Of a stretch of 64,000 nucleotides of DNA, positions 16,451 through 25,915 are shown one piece after another; the first letter of the stretch is position 1; every line of letters starts with the position of its first letter. The DNA comes from Magnetospirillum sp. (GTDB lineage: Bacteria; Pseudomonadota; Alphaproteobacteria; Rhodospirillales; Magnetospirillaceae): assembly GCA_024707145.1 (NCBI GenBank), contig JANQAI010000008.1, forward strand, positions 558,001 to 622,000, given 5' to 3'. Under the pieces are notes generated by a model. It made no database searches. It was not told where the DNA came from and was given only the letters and a program-made list of their open reading frames with translations. A program made the position numbers and the translations under genes.

Positions 16451-18649
16451 GTGGCAACCTTCGCGAACTCACTGCTTTCCGAAACTTGGGACAATGGCCA
16501 CGCTCCCGAGACCCAACACTATTACGGCTGCCAATGCGCCGATTGCGCGTCGGCCGCCGCCGCGCTCGACAAGAACGTGGTGATCCACGACGCCGCCAGC
16601 GTCCCCGTCGCCCATGCCGACGCGGCCGCGCTGCCCTATTACGTCAGCGGCGTCCTGTATCCCCAGGACTGGCGCTGGAACGCCGATTCCGCCCACGGCA
16701 CGGCGGTCACGGTCACCTACAGCTTCATGGCCAGCAACCCCGGGGTCTATGGCGGCTTCCGCGCCTTTTCCGAGGCGGACAAGGCCGGCGCCCGCGAAGC
16801 CCTGGCGGAATGGGCCAAGGTGTGCAACGTCACCTTCAAGGAGGTGTCCAGCGGCGGCCAGATCGCCTTCGGCAACGCCAACGTGGGCAGCGCCTCGGGC
16901 ATGACCCTGTGGCAGGGCGTCCAGGGTGCCTCGTCGGGCTACAAGACCACCCATGCCGACGTCTACATGAGCAGCTCCCAGTCGCTGACCTATTCCGACG
17001 GCAGCTTCGGCTTCCGCGCCATCCTGCACGAAATCGGCCACGCCCTGGGCCTGAAGCACACCTTCGACACCTCGGGCACCACCCTGTCGGGCGTCGAGAA
17101 CACCGCCCAGTACAGCGTGATGAGCTACGACAACCCGCCCAGCACGCCCAATGCCCAGCCCTACACGCCCCAGCTCTACGACATCGCCGCGGTGCAGTAC
17201 CTCTACGGCGCCAACAAGGCCACCAATGCCGGCGACACGGTCTACCAGTTCCCGGCCAACAAGGCCTCGGTCCTGACCATCTGGGACGGCGGCGGCAACG
17301 ACACCCTGGACGCCTCGAACCAGACGGTGAACTGCACCCTGGACCTGCGCGAAGGGCAGTTCTCCAGCCTGGGCGTCTATAACGGCACGGTGGCCAAAAA
17401 CGCCGTCTGCGTCGCCTATGGCGCCACCATCGAGAAAGCGGTGGGCGGTTCGGGCTCGGACACCATCATCGGCAACGACGCCGCCAACGTGCTGGTGGGC
17501 GGCACGGGCGCCGACAAGCTGACCGGCGGCGGCGGCGGCGATGCCTTCTGCTTCGCCTCGACCGCGCAGGGCGGCGACACCATCACCGACTTCGTCTCCG
17601 GCATCGACCATCTGGAGTTCACCGCCAGCGCCTTCGGCATCAGCTCGGGCATCCTGGCGTCCAGCGACTTCGCCCGGATTTCCGGGGCCTATGGCGGCTC
17701 AAGCGCCGGCAACGTCCACTTCGTCTTCGATTCCAACGGGGCCTTGTGGTTCGACAGCAACGGCTCCGCCAGCGGCGGCGCCACCAAGATGGCGACCCTG
17801 ACGAGCGGCACCGTGGCCGCTTCGGACATCCACCTGGTCGGCAGCTTCACCGCGCCGAGTCCGACCGATCCCACTCCCACCGACCCCACCCCGACCCCAA
17901 CACCCACCACCATCACCGGCACATCGGGCAACGACACCCTGTCAGGGGCGGGCGGTGAGATCACCATGAAGGGCGGCCTGGGCAACGACACCTACATCTT
18001 CGACTCGGCCGGCGACAAGGCGGTGGAGCTCAGCAACCAGGGCGTGGACACGGTCAAGACGCCGTTCAATGTCACCCTGGGCAGCTACATGGAGAACGTC
18101 GTGCTGACCGGCAACAACGCCGTCAGCGCCACCGGCAGTTCGTGGCACAACCAGATGACCGGCAACGACGCCGCCAATACCCTGTCCGGCTTGGCCGGCA
18201 ACGACACCCTGTCGGGCAAGGGCGGCAACGACGTGCTGGTGGGCGGGGCCGGCCAGGACGTGCTGACCGGCGGCAGCGGCGCCGACCAGTTCAAGTACCT
18301 GTCCACCGGCGACGGCGCATGGGTCGGCAGCAACGTATCCAAGGGCGGCCTCAAGGCGGACACCATCACCGACTTCGCGGTGGGCGTCGACAAGATCGTG
18401 CTGGACCACACCCAGTTCCTGCTGGGCACTGGCTCGGCCCGGGACGGCGTGAATTTCGTCGAGATCGGCACGGTCTATACCGGCACCAACGCCACCAGCA
18501 GCACCTTCGCCGCCGGCAAGGCCTCGCTGATCCAGGATTCCACCGGCACCCTGTACTACGACGCCAACGGCAAGGGCGCCGGCTACACCGTGCTGGCCAC
18601 CCTGCAGCCGGGCGTCCACCTGCACGGTTCCGACATCATCATCGCTTAG
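16451..18649 (+). CDS. Serralysin-like M10 metalloprotease with two RTX blocks
   Basis: 732 residues. I start at the GTG at 16451 because GGAAGGA lies 6 nt upstream; the ATG at 16436 has no ribosome site. The zinc site HEIGHALGLKH begins at residue 193 and the Met-turn is YSVMSYDN, both as in serralysins. A first RTX block follows (GGSGSDTIIGNDAANVLVGG, and GADKLTGGGGGDAF), with the M10 C-terminal domain. A PT-rich linker (TDPTPTDPTPTPTPTT) leads to a second RTX block (GNDTLSGLAGNDTLSGKGG) near the end. There is no Sec signal, so type I secretion with calcium-dependent folding outside is expected. Unusual features are the N-terminal Cys cluster C27, C29, C32 and the duplicated RTX region. No type I exporter genes are in the window. 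Confidence 0.9.
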   Translation: MATFANSLLSETWDNGHAPETQHYYGCQCADCASAAAALDKNVVIHDAASVPVAHADAAALPYYVSGVLYPQDWRWNADSAHGTAVTVTYSFMASNPGVYGGFRAFSEADKAGAREALAEWAKVCNVTFKEVSSGGQIAFGNANVGSASGMTLWQGVQGASSGYKTTHADVYMSSSQSLTYSDGSFGFRAILHEIGHALGLKHTFDTSGTTLSGVENTAQYSVMSYDNPPSTPNAQPYTPQLYDIAAVQYLYGANKATNAGDTVYQFPANKASVLTIWDGGGNDTLDASNQTVNCTLDLREGQFSSLGVYNGTVAKNAVCVAYGATIEKAVGGSGSDTIIGNDAANVLVGGTGADKLTGGGGGDAFCFASTAQGGDTITDFVSGIDHLEFTASAFGISSGILASSDFARISGAYGGSSAGNVHFVFDSNGALWFDSNGSASGGATKMATLTSGTVAASDIHLVGSFTAPSPTDPTPTDPTPTPTPTTITGTSGNDTLSGAGGEITMKGGLGNDTYIFDSAGDKAVELSNQGVDTVKTPFNVTLGSYMENVVLTGNNAVSATGSSWHNQMTGNDAANTLSGLAGNDTLSGKGGNDVLVGGAGQDVLTGGSGADQFKYLSTGDGAWVGSNVSKGGLKADTITDFAVGVDKIVLDHTQFLLGTGSARDGVNFVEIGTVYTGTNATSSTFAAGKASLIQDSTGTLYYDANGKGAGYTVLATLQPGVHLHGSDIIIA

Positions 18650-18663
18650 CGACGGGAAAGGAA

Positions 18664-18697
18664 ACGCCCGCCTGCTTCCGAAGGAGCAGGCGGGCGT
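18664..18697. terminator. Bidirectional terminator after the metalloprotease gene
   Basis: A perfect 13-bp stem (ACGCCCGCCTGCT at 18664-18676, AGCAGGCGGGCGT at 18685-18697) with an 8-nt loop lies between the convergent protease gene and flaF. The position suits termination from both sides, although only a weak T-rich stretch follows. Confidence 0.8.
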
Positions 18698-18725
18698 CGT
18701 TCCTTGCCGGAACCGGTCCGAACGC

Positions 18726-19082
18726 TTACGAGGCCTTGCGGCGACTGCCTTCCAGCAGGCCTTCGGAAATCTGGAAATTGATATTGACCAGGGTATTGAC
18801 CAGTTCCTGGCCGATCTGGGTGCCGGCCTTGAGGATGGTGGCGGCGACGAAGTCGGCCAGCCGGGTCAGGTTGACGGCGATTTCGCGGGGAATGCGCGAA
18901 TCCGGCTGGGTGGTCAAGGTCTTGATGGCGGTCCAGAGCTGCAGGTTGCGCTCCAGCGCCACCGCCATGGCGTGGGGATCGTTGGCGCCGCGAGCCTGGT
19001 CCAATGCGAGCGCGACTTCAGTGAGGCTGAGGGCCTCGGCTTCCGGCAGCGACAGAGCCAGGGTGTCGACCAGGTCGGACAT
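18726..19082 (-). CDS. flaF: FlaF-family flagellin synthesis regulator
   Basis: 118 residues. The pattern LQLWTAIKTLTTQPDSRIP, REIAVNLTRLADFV and NTLVNINFQISEGLL matches FlaF, the alphaproteobacterial protein that promotes flagellin translation and counteracts FlbT. ATG at 19082 follows GGGAGAA. It is separated from the flagellin genes by the sugar operon and is one of two FlaF-like proteins here; the second is at 31455-31909. The 210 bp upstream are shared with the divergent glycan operon starting at 19293. Confidence 0.8.
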   Translation of the reverse strand: MSDLVDTLALSLPEAEALSLTEVALALDQARGANDPHAMAVALERNLQLWTAIKTLTTQPDSRIPREIAVNLTRLADFVAATILKAGTQIGQELVNTLVNINFQISEGLLEGSRRKAS

Positions 19083-19292
19083 GGGGATTCTCCCTTACGT
19101 AATCGCGCGCTCCCGCTAGCCAAGGGATGAACGAAAACTCGGCAGAGCTTGAGGCCATGGTACAAATTGGACCAAGCATCTTAAGAAAACACTAACCGGG
19201 GCTTTCCATATTAATGGAACTCTAACGTCTGTCAGGCCAGATAGGAAACCGGCCCCCGCCCGTGCGGCCGCTTCGGCCTTTCTGGGAACAGC

Positions 19293-20465
19293 ATGCGCGA
19301 TTGCGTTTACTTCGTCGACGTCGACACCCTCCAGAACGCCGTGCGGCGAATGACGGCGGAACTGGCCGAGGCCATGGCCGCCATGGGCATACGCTCCAAG
19401 TTCTTCTCGCCCGAAGGCAGCCTGGACGAACTGGCCGCCGACGCCCAGGCGGGCGGCGTCGCTGCCGTCGTGTCGTTCAACATATACACCGTACTGGCGC
19501 CGACGGTGGTCGAACTGGCCCAACGCCACCGCATTCCACTGTTCTTCTACAACACCGACCATCCCCACCTGGGCTATGAAAGCCATCTCCAGTTGATGGA
19601 GGCCTTCCCAGATCTGCTGATCACCTTGACCGGCGAGGACGAACTGACCGCCGCCCAGGCGCTCCACCCGGACCGGCCGTCTTTTTTCGTGTTGCGCCAG
19701 GGGGCGACGCGCCAGGATGAAGCATCGTGGGACAAACGCGACATCCCTCATCTGGCGGTGGGCAACAATCCTATCGCGGGCCAGTTCGGCGCGGTAACCG
19801 ACCCCGAGGAACTGCGCCGCCTGGCCCACCGCATCCCCGCCATCGGCGAGCTTGGACAGGATCGCCTGAACCGTATGGTGGAAATCCACGAGGCGGCCCC
19901 GTTCAAACCCATGGCCGAGGTGCTGGACGAAGCCTTGGCGGGAGCCGACCCCCCGCTGGACGACCAGTTGCGGCTGCTGCGGCTGTTCGATCTTTATGCA
20001 CGCACCCACGTCCGGGCCCGCGCCTTGACTGAACTGCTGCGGGTGCCCGCCCTGATCTGCGGCCACGGCTGGGACTATCTGCGCGACCGCAACAGCCGCG
20101 CCCATCTGCTGGGGTCGGTGGAGACCGAGAAGGTACAGGCTTTCACCCGGCGCGCCCGGTTCCTCTACAATCTGGTGCCGCCCTATTACTCGTGCAGCGA
20201 GCGGGTGCTGGAGGCGGCCATCCTGGGTACCCCTGTCGTTACCACGCCGTCACGCTTCTTCCAGCGCGAATTCGGCGACTCGCTGACCTATTTTCAGGCC
20301 CCCGAGGAGCTTGCCGCACTCCTCGCCCACCCGCCTTCTGAGAACGAGGTCCGGGAAAAGGCGGTTCGGGCGCGTGCCATCGCCCTGGAGCGCCACACCT
20401 GGGACCAGCGGGCGCGCGCCATCCTGGACCTCCTGCATATCCAGCCGCCGGGTACCGCCCCATGA
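19293..20465 (+). CDS. CgeB-like glycosyltransferase-fold protein
   Basis: 390 residues. The start MRDCVYFVDVDTLQNAVRRM is like the N-terminal Rossmann half of a GT-B protein. The C-terminal half carries YYSCSERVLEAAILGTPVVT, the nucleotide-sugar-binding region of the CgeB/group 1 transferases. No membrane segment is seen, so it is cytoplasmic. It opens the plus-strand glycan operon and overlaps the next gene by ATGA. A role in assembling or decorating the flagellin glycan is inferred from context; donor and acceptor are unknown. Confidence 0.65.
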   Translation: MRDCVYFVDVDTLQNAVRRMTAELAEAMAAMGIRSKFFSPEGSLDELAADAQAGGVAAVVSFNIYTVLAPTVVELAQRHRIPLFFYNTDHPHLGYESHLQLMEAFPDLLITLTGEDELTAAQALHPDRPSFFVLRQGATRQDEASWDKRDIPHLAVGNNPIAGQFGAVTDPEELRRLAHRIPAIGELGQDRLNRMVEIHEAAPFKPMAEVLDEALAGADPPLDDQLRLLRLFDLYARTHVRARALTELLRVPALICGHGWDYLRDRNSRAHLLGSVETEKVQAFTRRARFLYNLVPPYYSCSERVLEAAILGTPVVTTPSRFFQREFGDSLTYFQAPEELAALLAHPPSENEVREKAVRARAIALERHTWDQRARAILDLLHIQPPGTAP

Positions 20466-21562
20466 GCCCGCGCCCGATCCCGCTGTTCAAGGTGTTCCTG
20501 CCCCCGCGCGAGGCACTGGCCGGGCCACTGCTGGACACCCTGTACGGCGGCCAGATCACCGAAGGCCCCAAGGCTGCCGAGTTCGAGCACCGGTTCGGCG
20601 CCGCCATCGGCAACGCCAACGTCCTGGGTTTTTATTGCGGCACGGCCGCCCTGCATGTGGCCCTGTTGCTGGCCGGCGTGCAGCCGGGCGACGAGGTGGT
20701 CAGTACCGCCATGACCGCCGAACCCACCAACATGGCCATCGCCCAGGCCGGGGCGCGGGTCGCCTGGGCCGACGTGGACCCGGTCAACGGCAATTTGTCG
20801 GCCGAAGGCATCGCCGCCGCCATCACCCCGGCCACCAAGGCCATCATGGTGGTGCATTACGGCGGCATTCCCGCTGCCCTGGACGCCATCCACGCCGTCG
20901 CCGCCCGCCATGGCCTGCCGGTGATCGAGGATTGCGCCCACGCCCTGGGTGCCCGGTATGGCGGCAAGCCGCTGGGCAGCCATTCCCCCTTCGTCATGTT
21001 CTCGTTCCAGGCGATCAAGCACATGACCACGGTGGACGGCGGCGCCCTTGCTGTGTCCGACCCCGCCTTGCTGCCCAAGGGGCGGCGGTTGCGCTGGTTC
21101 GGCATCGACCGCGCCCTGCCCCGGCTGGAAGCCGAAGTGGCCGAGGTGGGCTGGAAGTACCACATGAACGACGTCACCGCCCAGATCGGGCTGGTGCAGT
21201 TGGACCACATCGAACCGGTGATTGCCCGCCACCGGGACAACGGCCGCTGGTTCGACCGCGAACTGGCCGGCATTCCGGGCATCGAGCCGGCGCGCTGGGA
21301 TGCCAAGGCGGAACCGTCCTACTGGTTCTACACCCTGTTCGCCGACGACCGCGACGGCCTGATGCGCCGCCTCAACGAGCGTGGCATCGCCGCCTCGCTG
21401 ATCCACCGCCGCAACGACGAGCATCCGCTCTTCGCCGCCGCCCGCCACGCCCTGCCCGGCCTGGACGCCTTCCACGCCCGCGTGCTGCACATCCCCTGCG
21501 GCTGGTGGGTGGACGACGAGGATCGCGAACGCATCGCCGCCACCATCCGCGAGGGTTGGTAA
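20462..21562 (+). CDS. DegT/DnrJ/EryC1 sugar aminotransferase, copy 1
   Basis: 366 residues of fold-type I PLP enzyme. The Schiff-base Lys lies in FSFQAIKHMTTVDGG, and the cofactor-binding region reads PVIEDCAHALGARYGGKPLG. Members of this family aminate nucleotide-keto sugars. It is distinct from the PseC copy at 29196-30389. The C terminus (IPCGWWVDDEDRERIAATI then REGW) is nearly repeated in the next gene, so the two are tandem paralogues. Start overlaps the upstream gene (ATGA) and only one base separates it from copy 2. The particular keto sugar is unknown. Confidence 0.85.
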   Translation: MSPRPIPLFKVFLPPREALAGPLLDTLYGGQITEGPKAAEFEHRFGAAIGNANVLGFYCGTAALHVALLLAGVQPGDEVVSTAMTAEPTNMAIAQAGARVAWADVDPVNGNLSAEGIAAAITPATKAIMVVHYGGIPAALDAIHAVAARHGLPVIEDCAHALGARYGGKPLGSHSPFVMFSFQAIKHMTTVDGGALAVSDPALLPKGRRLRWFGIDRALPRLEAEVAEVGWKYHMNDVTAQIGLVQLDHIEPVIARHRDNGRWFDRELAGIPGIEPARWDAKAEPSYWFYTLFADDRDGLMRRLNERGIAASLIHRRNDEHPLFAAARHALPGLDAFHARVLHIPCGWWVDDEDRERIAATIREGW

Positions 21563-21563
21563 G

Positions 21564-22673
21564 ATGAGACGCCCGATCCCGCTGTTCCGCACCTTCATGC
21601 CGGAGGGAATGGACCTGGCACCGGTACTGACCAGCGGCTATCTGGTGGCCGGCACCCAAGTGGCCGCCTTCGAGGCCGCCCTGGGGACGTGGCTGGGCAA
21701 TCCACGGGTGTGCGCCACCAATTCGTCCTCGGCGGCCCTGACCCTGGCGCTGCGGCTGGCCGGCGTGGGGCCGGGCGATCAGGTGGCGGTTTCGCCGCTG
21801 GCCTGCACCGCCACTACCATGCCCATCGCCACGCTGGGGGCGACGCCCCTGTGGTGCGACGTGGATCCCGCCACCGGCATGATCGACCCCGCCGATTGCG
21901 CCCGCCGGCTGACCGGCCGGACCAAGGCGATCCTGTCCTATCATTGGGCCGGCGACGTGGGGGCGGTGGAGGCGCTGGCGGCCCTGGCTGCCAAGCACCG
22001 CATCGCCTGCATCGAGGATGCTTCGGAGGCGCTGGGCGCCGAACTGGCCGGCAAGCGGCTGGGCGCCGGCAGCGCCGACTTCACCGTGGTCTCGTTCCAC
22101 GCCGCCAAGCCGCTGACCACCGGCGAAGGCGGCGCCCTGCTCTGCGCCCGAGCCGCCGACCACGAGCGCGCTTTGCGGCTGCGCCGCTTCGGCATCGACA
22201 ACGCCAGCTTCCGCCTGCCCACCGGCGACCTCAACCCGGCCAGCGACATCGTCGAGGCGGGCTGGAATGCCTATCTGACCAACATCCCCGCCGCCATCGG
22301 ACTGGCCGGACTGCCCCATGTGGACGGGCTGCTGGCGCGGGCGCGGGCCAACGGGGCGTGGTACGATTCCGCTCTGGCCGAGGTGGCCGGCCTGCGGCTG
22401 ATACGCCGGCGCGGCGACGCCCGCTCGGCCTTCTGGGCCTACACCATCCTGGCCGAGCGCGCCGACACCCTGCTGGCGAAACTCGCCGACGCCGGCATCG
22501 GCTGCCAACGCCTGCACCTGCGCAACGACGCCTATTCCTGCTTCGGCGGCCGGCTGGAAGACCTGCCGGGCGTGGCCGCCTTCGCCGCTGCCGAACTGGT
22601 GATCCCCTGCGGCTGGTGGGTGGGGGACCTGGATCGCGACCACATCGCCGCCACTATCCGGGAAGGGTGGTGA
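21564..22673 (+). CDS. DegT/DnrJ/EryC1 sugar aminotransferase, copy 2
   Basis: 369 residues, paralogue of the preceding gene. The Lys is in VSFHAAKPLTTGEGGALL and the cofactor region in ACIEDASEALGAELAGKRLG. It begins one base after the previous stop; its ribosome site GAGGG lies in the last codons of copy 1. The ending IPCGWWVGDLDRDHIAATI matches copy 1 closely while the middle of the two proteins has diverged considerably. It may act on a different keto sugar or as partner of copy 1 in a heteromer (inference). Confidence 0.85.
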   Translation: MRRPIPLFRTFMPEGMDLAPVLTSGYLVAGTQVAAFEAALGTWLGNPRVCATNSSSAALTLALRLAGVGPGDQVAVSPLACTATTMPIATLGATPLWCDVDPATGMIDPADCARRLTGRTKAILSYHWAGDVGAVEALAALAAKHRIACIEDASEALGAELAGKRLGAGSADFTVVSFHAAKPLTTGEGGALLCARAADHERALRLRRFGIDNASFRLPTGDLNPASDIVEAGWNAYLTNIPAAIGLAGLPHVDGLLARARANGAWYDSALAEVAGLRLIRRRGDARSAFWAYTILAERADTLLAKLADAGIGCQRLHLRNDAYSCFGGRLEDLPGVAAFAAAELVIPCGWWVGDLDRDHIAATIREGW

Positions 22674-22674
22674 C

Positions 22675-23508
22675 ATGCGGGTCGAAGAGCTGGCCGCCCC
22701 CCACCTGCCCGCCTTCGTCGCCGCCATCGACGCGGTCTTCGTCACCGCCCGCGGCCGCAACGGTTCGGTGGCGGAACGCTGGCCCGCCCTGTTCCGGCCC
22801 GGCGGCGCCCGTTGCTTCGCCGTCCTGGCCGAAGGCGCCCCGATTGCCGGCCTGGTGGCGCGCCCGGTCCGGTGCCAGGCCGATGATCGTCAGTTCATTG
22901 CCCACCAAGTGGGCTTCGTCTTCACCCTGCTTCCGTGGCGCGGGCGGGGCTTGGCTGCCCGGGTGCTGCACGCAGCGGCGGAGCAGGTGCCGGGGCCGCT
23001 GGTGCTGTGGGCGACCCGACCGGGCCTTTACGCCAAGCTGGGGTGGGAAGCGTGGGACCCCCATGGTGCCAAAGGAGAATGGCGGGGAGAGGGCGGTACC
23101 GGAAACGAAGCGCCGGTACTCATGCCCAGCATGCTGCCCGATCTCGAAGCCATCCGCGCCCGAGCCCGGCCCCGTCGCGTGGCGCGCTCCGAACAGGATT
23201 GGTTGGCTCGTCCCTTCGGTGCCGCACGCATGCTGGTCGCCCGGGTGCCACAGGCCTATGCCCTGTTCGCCCAGCAGGACGGTCGGGCCATTCTGTACGA
23301 ATTGGTGGGCGACCCCGCCCACTACGATGCCTTGTGGCCTCACGTCGTGCAGAATTGCCGCAGCGCGCTGCTGAACCTGGACGCCGAGTCGGATGCCGCC
23401 CGCTGGCTGCGGCAACGGGGAGTGACGCCGCACCCCAATCCGCTGTCCATGTGGCTGCGCTGGCCGCCCGCGGACCGATGGTCGCTGGACTGGCTGGATC
23501 GTATTTAG
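22675..23508 (+). CDS. GNAT-family N-acetyltransferase, candidate sugar N-acetyltransferase
   Basis: 277 residues. The GNAT acetyl-CoA site is seen in GFVFTLLPWRGRGLAARVLH (motif A, R/Q-x-x-G-x-G/A form), with LYAKLGWEAW as the usual later segment. A C-terminal region of about 130 residues has no clear partner in the family. No classical PseH gene occurs in this island, so this gene is the best candidate for the acetylation step between PseC and PseG, though it is much longer than ordinary PseH. It follows DegT copy 2 by one base. Confidence 0.7.
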   Translation: MRVEELAAPHLPAFVAAIDAVFVTARGRNGSVAERWPALFRPGGARCFAVLAEGAPIAGLVARPVRCQADDRQFIAHQVGFVFTLLPWRGRGLAARVLHAAAEQVPGPLVLWATRPGLYAKLGWEAWDPHGAKGEWRGEGGTGNEAPVLMPSMLPDLEAIRARARPRRVARSEQDWLARPFGAARMLVARVPQAYALFAQQDGRAILYELVGDPAHYDALWPHVVQNCRSALLNLDAESDAARWLRQRGVTPHPNPLSMWLRWPPADRWSLDWLDRI

Positions 23509-23541
23509 CAAGATCGCGAAAATAAAGACGGAAGAATAAAG

Positions 23542-24189
23542 ATGAACATCGCCGATATCGAAGGGCTGAAGTTTCCTGACGAAATGCTGACCCGCTTCTT
23601 TTTCAAGAACGGTCTGCACACCCGGCGCGGCCGAGTGATCGAGTTGGGTTGCGGCAACGGCAGCAACCTGATGCTGTTCGCCGCCTACGGCTGGGAAACG
23701 GTGGGCATCGATTACGATTCCGCCCTGATCGAGGCCGGCCGGCGCAACTTCGCCAAGGCGGGCCATACCGGCTGGACACTGACCGTCGGCGACCTGAACC
23801 AGCAGCAGGAGGTGGAGGGACCGTTCGACGTCTTCCTGCTGCCCAGCATCATTTATTACTTCACCGTGGAGCAGGCCCGCGCCATCATCCAGCGTTTCGC
23901 CCCGCACGCCGCCCAATCCCTGTTCTATTGCCGCTTCCGCACGCCGCTGGATTACCGCTTCGGCCGCGGCGAAGCGCTGGGACCGCAGAGCTTCCGCATT
24001 ACCGCCACCGAGACCGGCGAGCAGGGCTGCACGATCAGCTTCTACGAAACCCACCAGATGCTGGATCTGATGTCGCCGTTCAAGCTGCGCCAGGACAGCA
24101 TCAAGGTGTTCTACGAGATGTTCGATAACCTGCAGAATGACCGCCTGATCCGCAACCAGGACGGCATCATCTGGGCGGACAACCTGTGA
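23542..24189 (+). CDS. Class I SAM-dependent methyltransferase in the glycan operon
   Basis: 215 residues with motif I VIELGCGNGSNLMLFAAYG and motif II VGIDYDSALIEAG. ATG at 23542 follows GGAAGAA. It lies between the GNAT and the cytidylyltransferase and overlaps the latter by GTGA. O- or N-methylation of the flagellin sugar is a reasonable inference, since methylated nonulosonates are known on flagellins, but a protein target is possible. Confidence 0.7.
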   Translation: MNIADIEGLKFPDEMLTRFFFKNGLHTRRGRVIELGCGNGSNLMLFAAYGWETVGIDYDSALIEAGRRNFAKAGHTGWTLTVGDLNQQQEVEGPFDVFLLPSIIYYFTVEQARAIIQRFAPHAAQSLFYCRFRTPLDYRFGRGEALGPQSFRITATETGEQGCTISFYETHQMLDLMSPFKLRQDSIKVFYEMFDNLQNDRLIRNQDGIIWADNL

Positions 24190-24927
24190 GCGACACTGCC
24201 GTCATTGTCCAGGCCCGCATGGGCTCGACCCGGCTGCCGGGCAAGGTATTGCGCCCACTGGCTGGACACACCGCCCTGTCCCGCGTGCTGGAGCGCTGCC
24301 GCGCCATCCCCGGCGCTGACGTGGTGGTGTGCTGCGTCCCCGAGGGTCCTGCGGACGATCCGGTGGCGGCGGAGGCGGCGCGCTCCGGCGCGGTGGTCAC
24401 CCGGGGCCCCGAGCGCGATGTGCTGGCCCGCTACCTGATCGCCGCCCGCCATGTGGGTGCCCGCACGATCCTGCGCGTCACCAGCGACTGCCCGCTGCTG
24501 GACCCCGCCCTGGCCGGCGAGGTGATCGCGTTGTACCAGAGCAAACGGGCCGACCTGGCCTGCAACGACCTGCTGCCGCTGTTCCCCCACGGCCTGGGCT
24601 GCGAGGCCTTTTCGCTGGCTTGGCTGGAGCGGGCCGAGCGCGAGGCGGCCACCGATTACGACCACGAACACGTCAGTACCTTCATCTACCACCATCCCCA
24701 GGCCAGCGTCTGGCACCTGATGGGGCCGGGCGGAGCCTTGGCCCGCCATCGCTGGACCCTGGACACACTGGAAGACCTGGCCCTGCTGGACAAGGTTGCG
24801 GCGCGGCTGCCTTCCGGCCCGGCTGGCTGGCCCTGGCGGGAAACCCTGCGGGTGGTCGAGGGCGACCCCGACCTGGCCAGGGATTCTGCGCGAGCGCGAT
24901 ACCCGCGAGGGCATCGAATGGGTGTGA
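24186..24927 (+). CDS. SpsF-type cytidylyltransferase, candidate PseF (frameshift at 24880)
   Basis: About 246 residues after removing one G from GGG at 24880-24882. The nucleotide-binding start VIVQARMGSTRLPGKV and the acidic motif VTSDCPLLDPAL are those of the SpsF/acylneuraminate cytidylyltransferase group. It probably activates the nonulosonate with CTP before transfer. The corrected ending RILRERDTREGIEWV stops at 24927 and overlaps the PseG start (ATGGGTGTGA). As the sequence stands, the two are read as a fused protein, which I regard as an artefact. GTG start at 24186 overlaps the methyltransferase stop. Confidence 0.75.
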
Positions 24928-25915
24928 CCCGTCCCATTCTGGTGGTCACCGCCGCCGGCCACGAATGGGGCATGGGCCATGCCGTGCGCACCAGTGCGCT
25001 GGTCGCGGCCATGGGCGCCGCGACCAGGGTGCGCGTCCTCGCCGTTGGTGCCGAAGTGCCGCTACGCGCCTCCTTCCCTGCAGCCCGGCTGAGCGTCACC
25101 ACCGAAGGCGGGCTGGAACGGGAACTGGCCGCCGAGACCCCGGCCCTGGCGGTGGTCGACCTGCCGCCCCGTATCGCCCGCCCTTGGGCCGCCCTGCGCC
25201 GGCTGGGCGCGCCCGTGGCGGCGGTGGAGGACTTCGGCGGCGAAGTGGATGCCGACGTGGTGTTCAACGGCTCGGTCGTGGAATGCCACCACCTTTTCCG
25301 CGGCCCCTCCCATCTGCAGGTCTATGCCGGCGGCTCCTATGCCCTGATCCGCCCCGATTTCGCCGCCCACCCATGGGTGCCCCCGCCGAACGGGTACTGA
25401 CCGTCGTCGCCGGTGGTGGCGATTCCGCCCGCGACTGGGTCTTCGCCCTGGCCGAGGGCGGCCTGGACGCCACCCGGCACGGTCCGGTCACCCTGGTGGT
25501 GGGCGCCGCCTTCCCCGAGCGCGAGCGCCTGGAGCGATGCTGCCGGGCCGCCGGCTTCACCCTGCTGAGCGGCCTGCCCGCCACCCGGCTGGCCGCCCGT
25601 ATGGCGGCCTCGTCAGCCGTGCTGGTCACCGGCGGCATGGTGGCCTACGAGGCGGCGGCGGTGGGCGTGCCGGCGGTGATCAACCCGCTGCTGGACGACA
25701 TGCGCGAGGAAATCGCCGCCTTCGCCGCCGCCGGTGCCGCGCTGGACCTCCAGGGCGGCGGCATGGACATGGCGCGGATCGACGCCGCGCTTTCATCCCT
25801 CATGGACAACCGCGAGCGGGCACACACCATGTCCCAACGCCAGCGCACCCTGGTGGACGGCCGGGGGCTGGCCCGCTGCGCCGCCATCCTCGATTCCTTG
25901 CTGGAGCGCCCATGA
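24918..25915 (+). CDS. pseG: PseG-like UDP-sugar hydrolase (frameshift at about 25382)
   Basis: About 332 residues when one C is added to the C5 run at 25380-25384. The start TAAGHEWGMGHAVRTSALVA is the glycine-rich, His-containing site of PseG, a GT-B-like enzyme that removes UDP from the 2,4-diacetamido-trideoxy-altropyranose. The second half has VLVTGGMVAYEAAAVGVPAV, the conserved UDP-binding loop. It lies directly behind the cytidylyltransferase and ahead of the WbqC gene, with a 4-nt overlap there. Without the correction the protein would lose its UDP-binding half. Confidence 0.8.

Noticed and set aside
20462..22673. The two DegT proteins as PseC
   Set aside because: A better PseC is translationally coupled to PseB at 29196-30389; these two differ in the substrate-binding region.
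24186..25400. SpsF-PseG bifunctional fusion
   Set aside because: One base removed at 24880 restores a proper SpsF end overlapping a separate PseG start.
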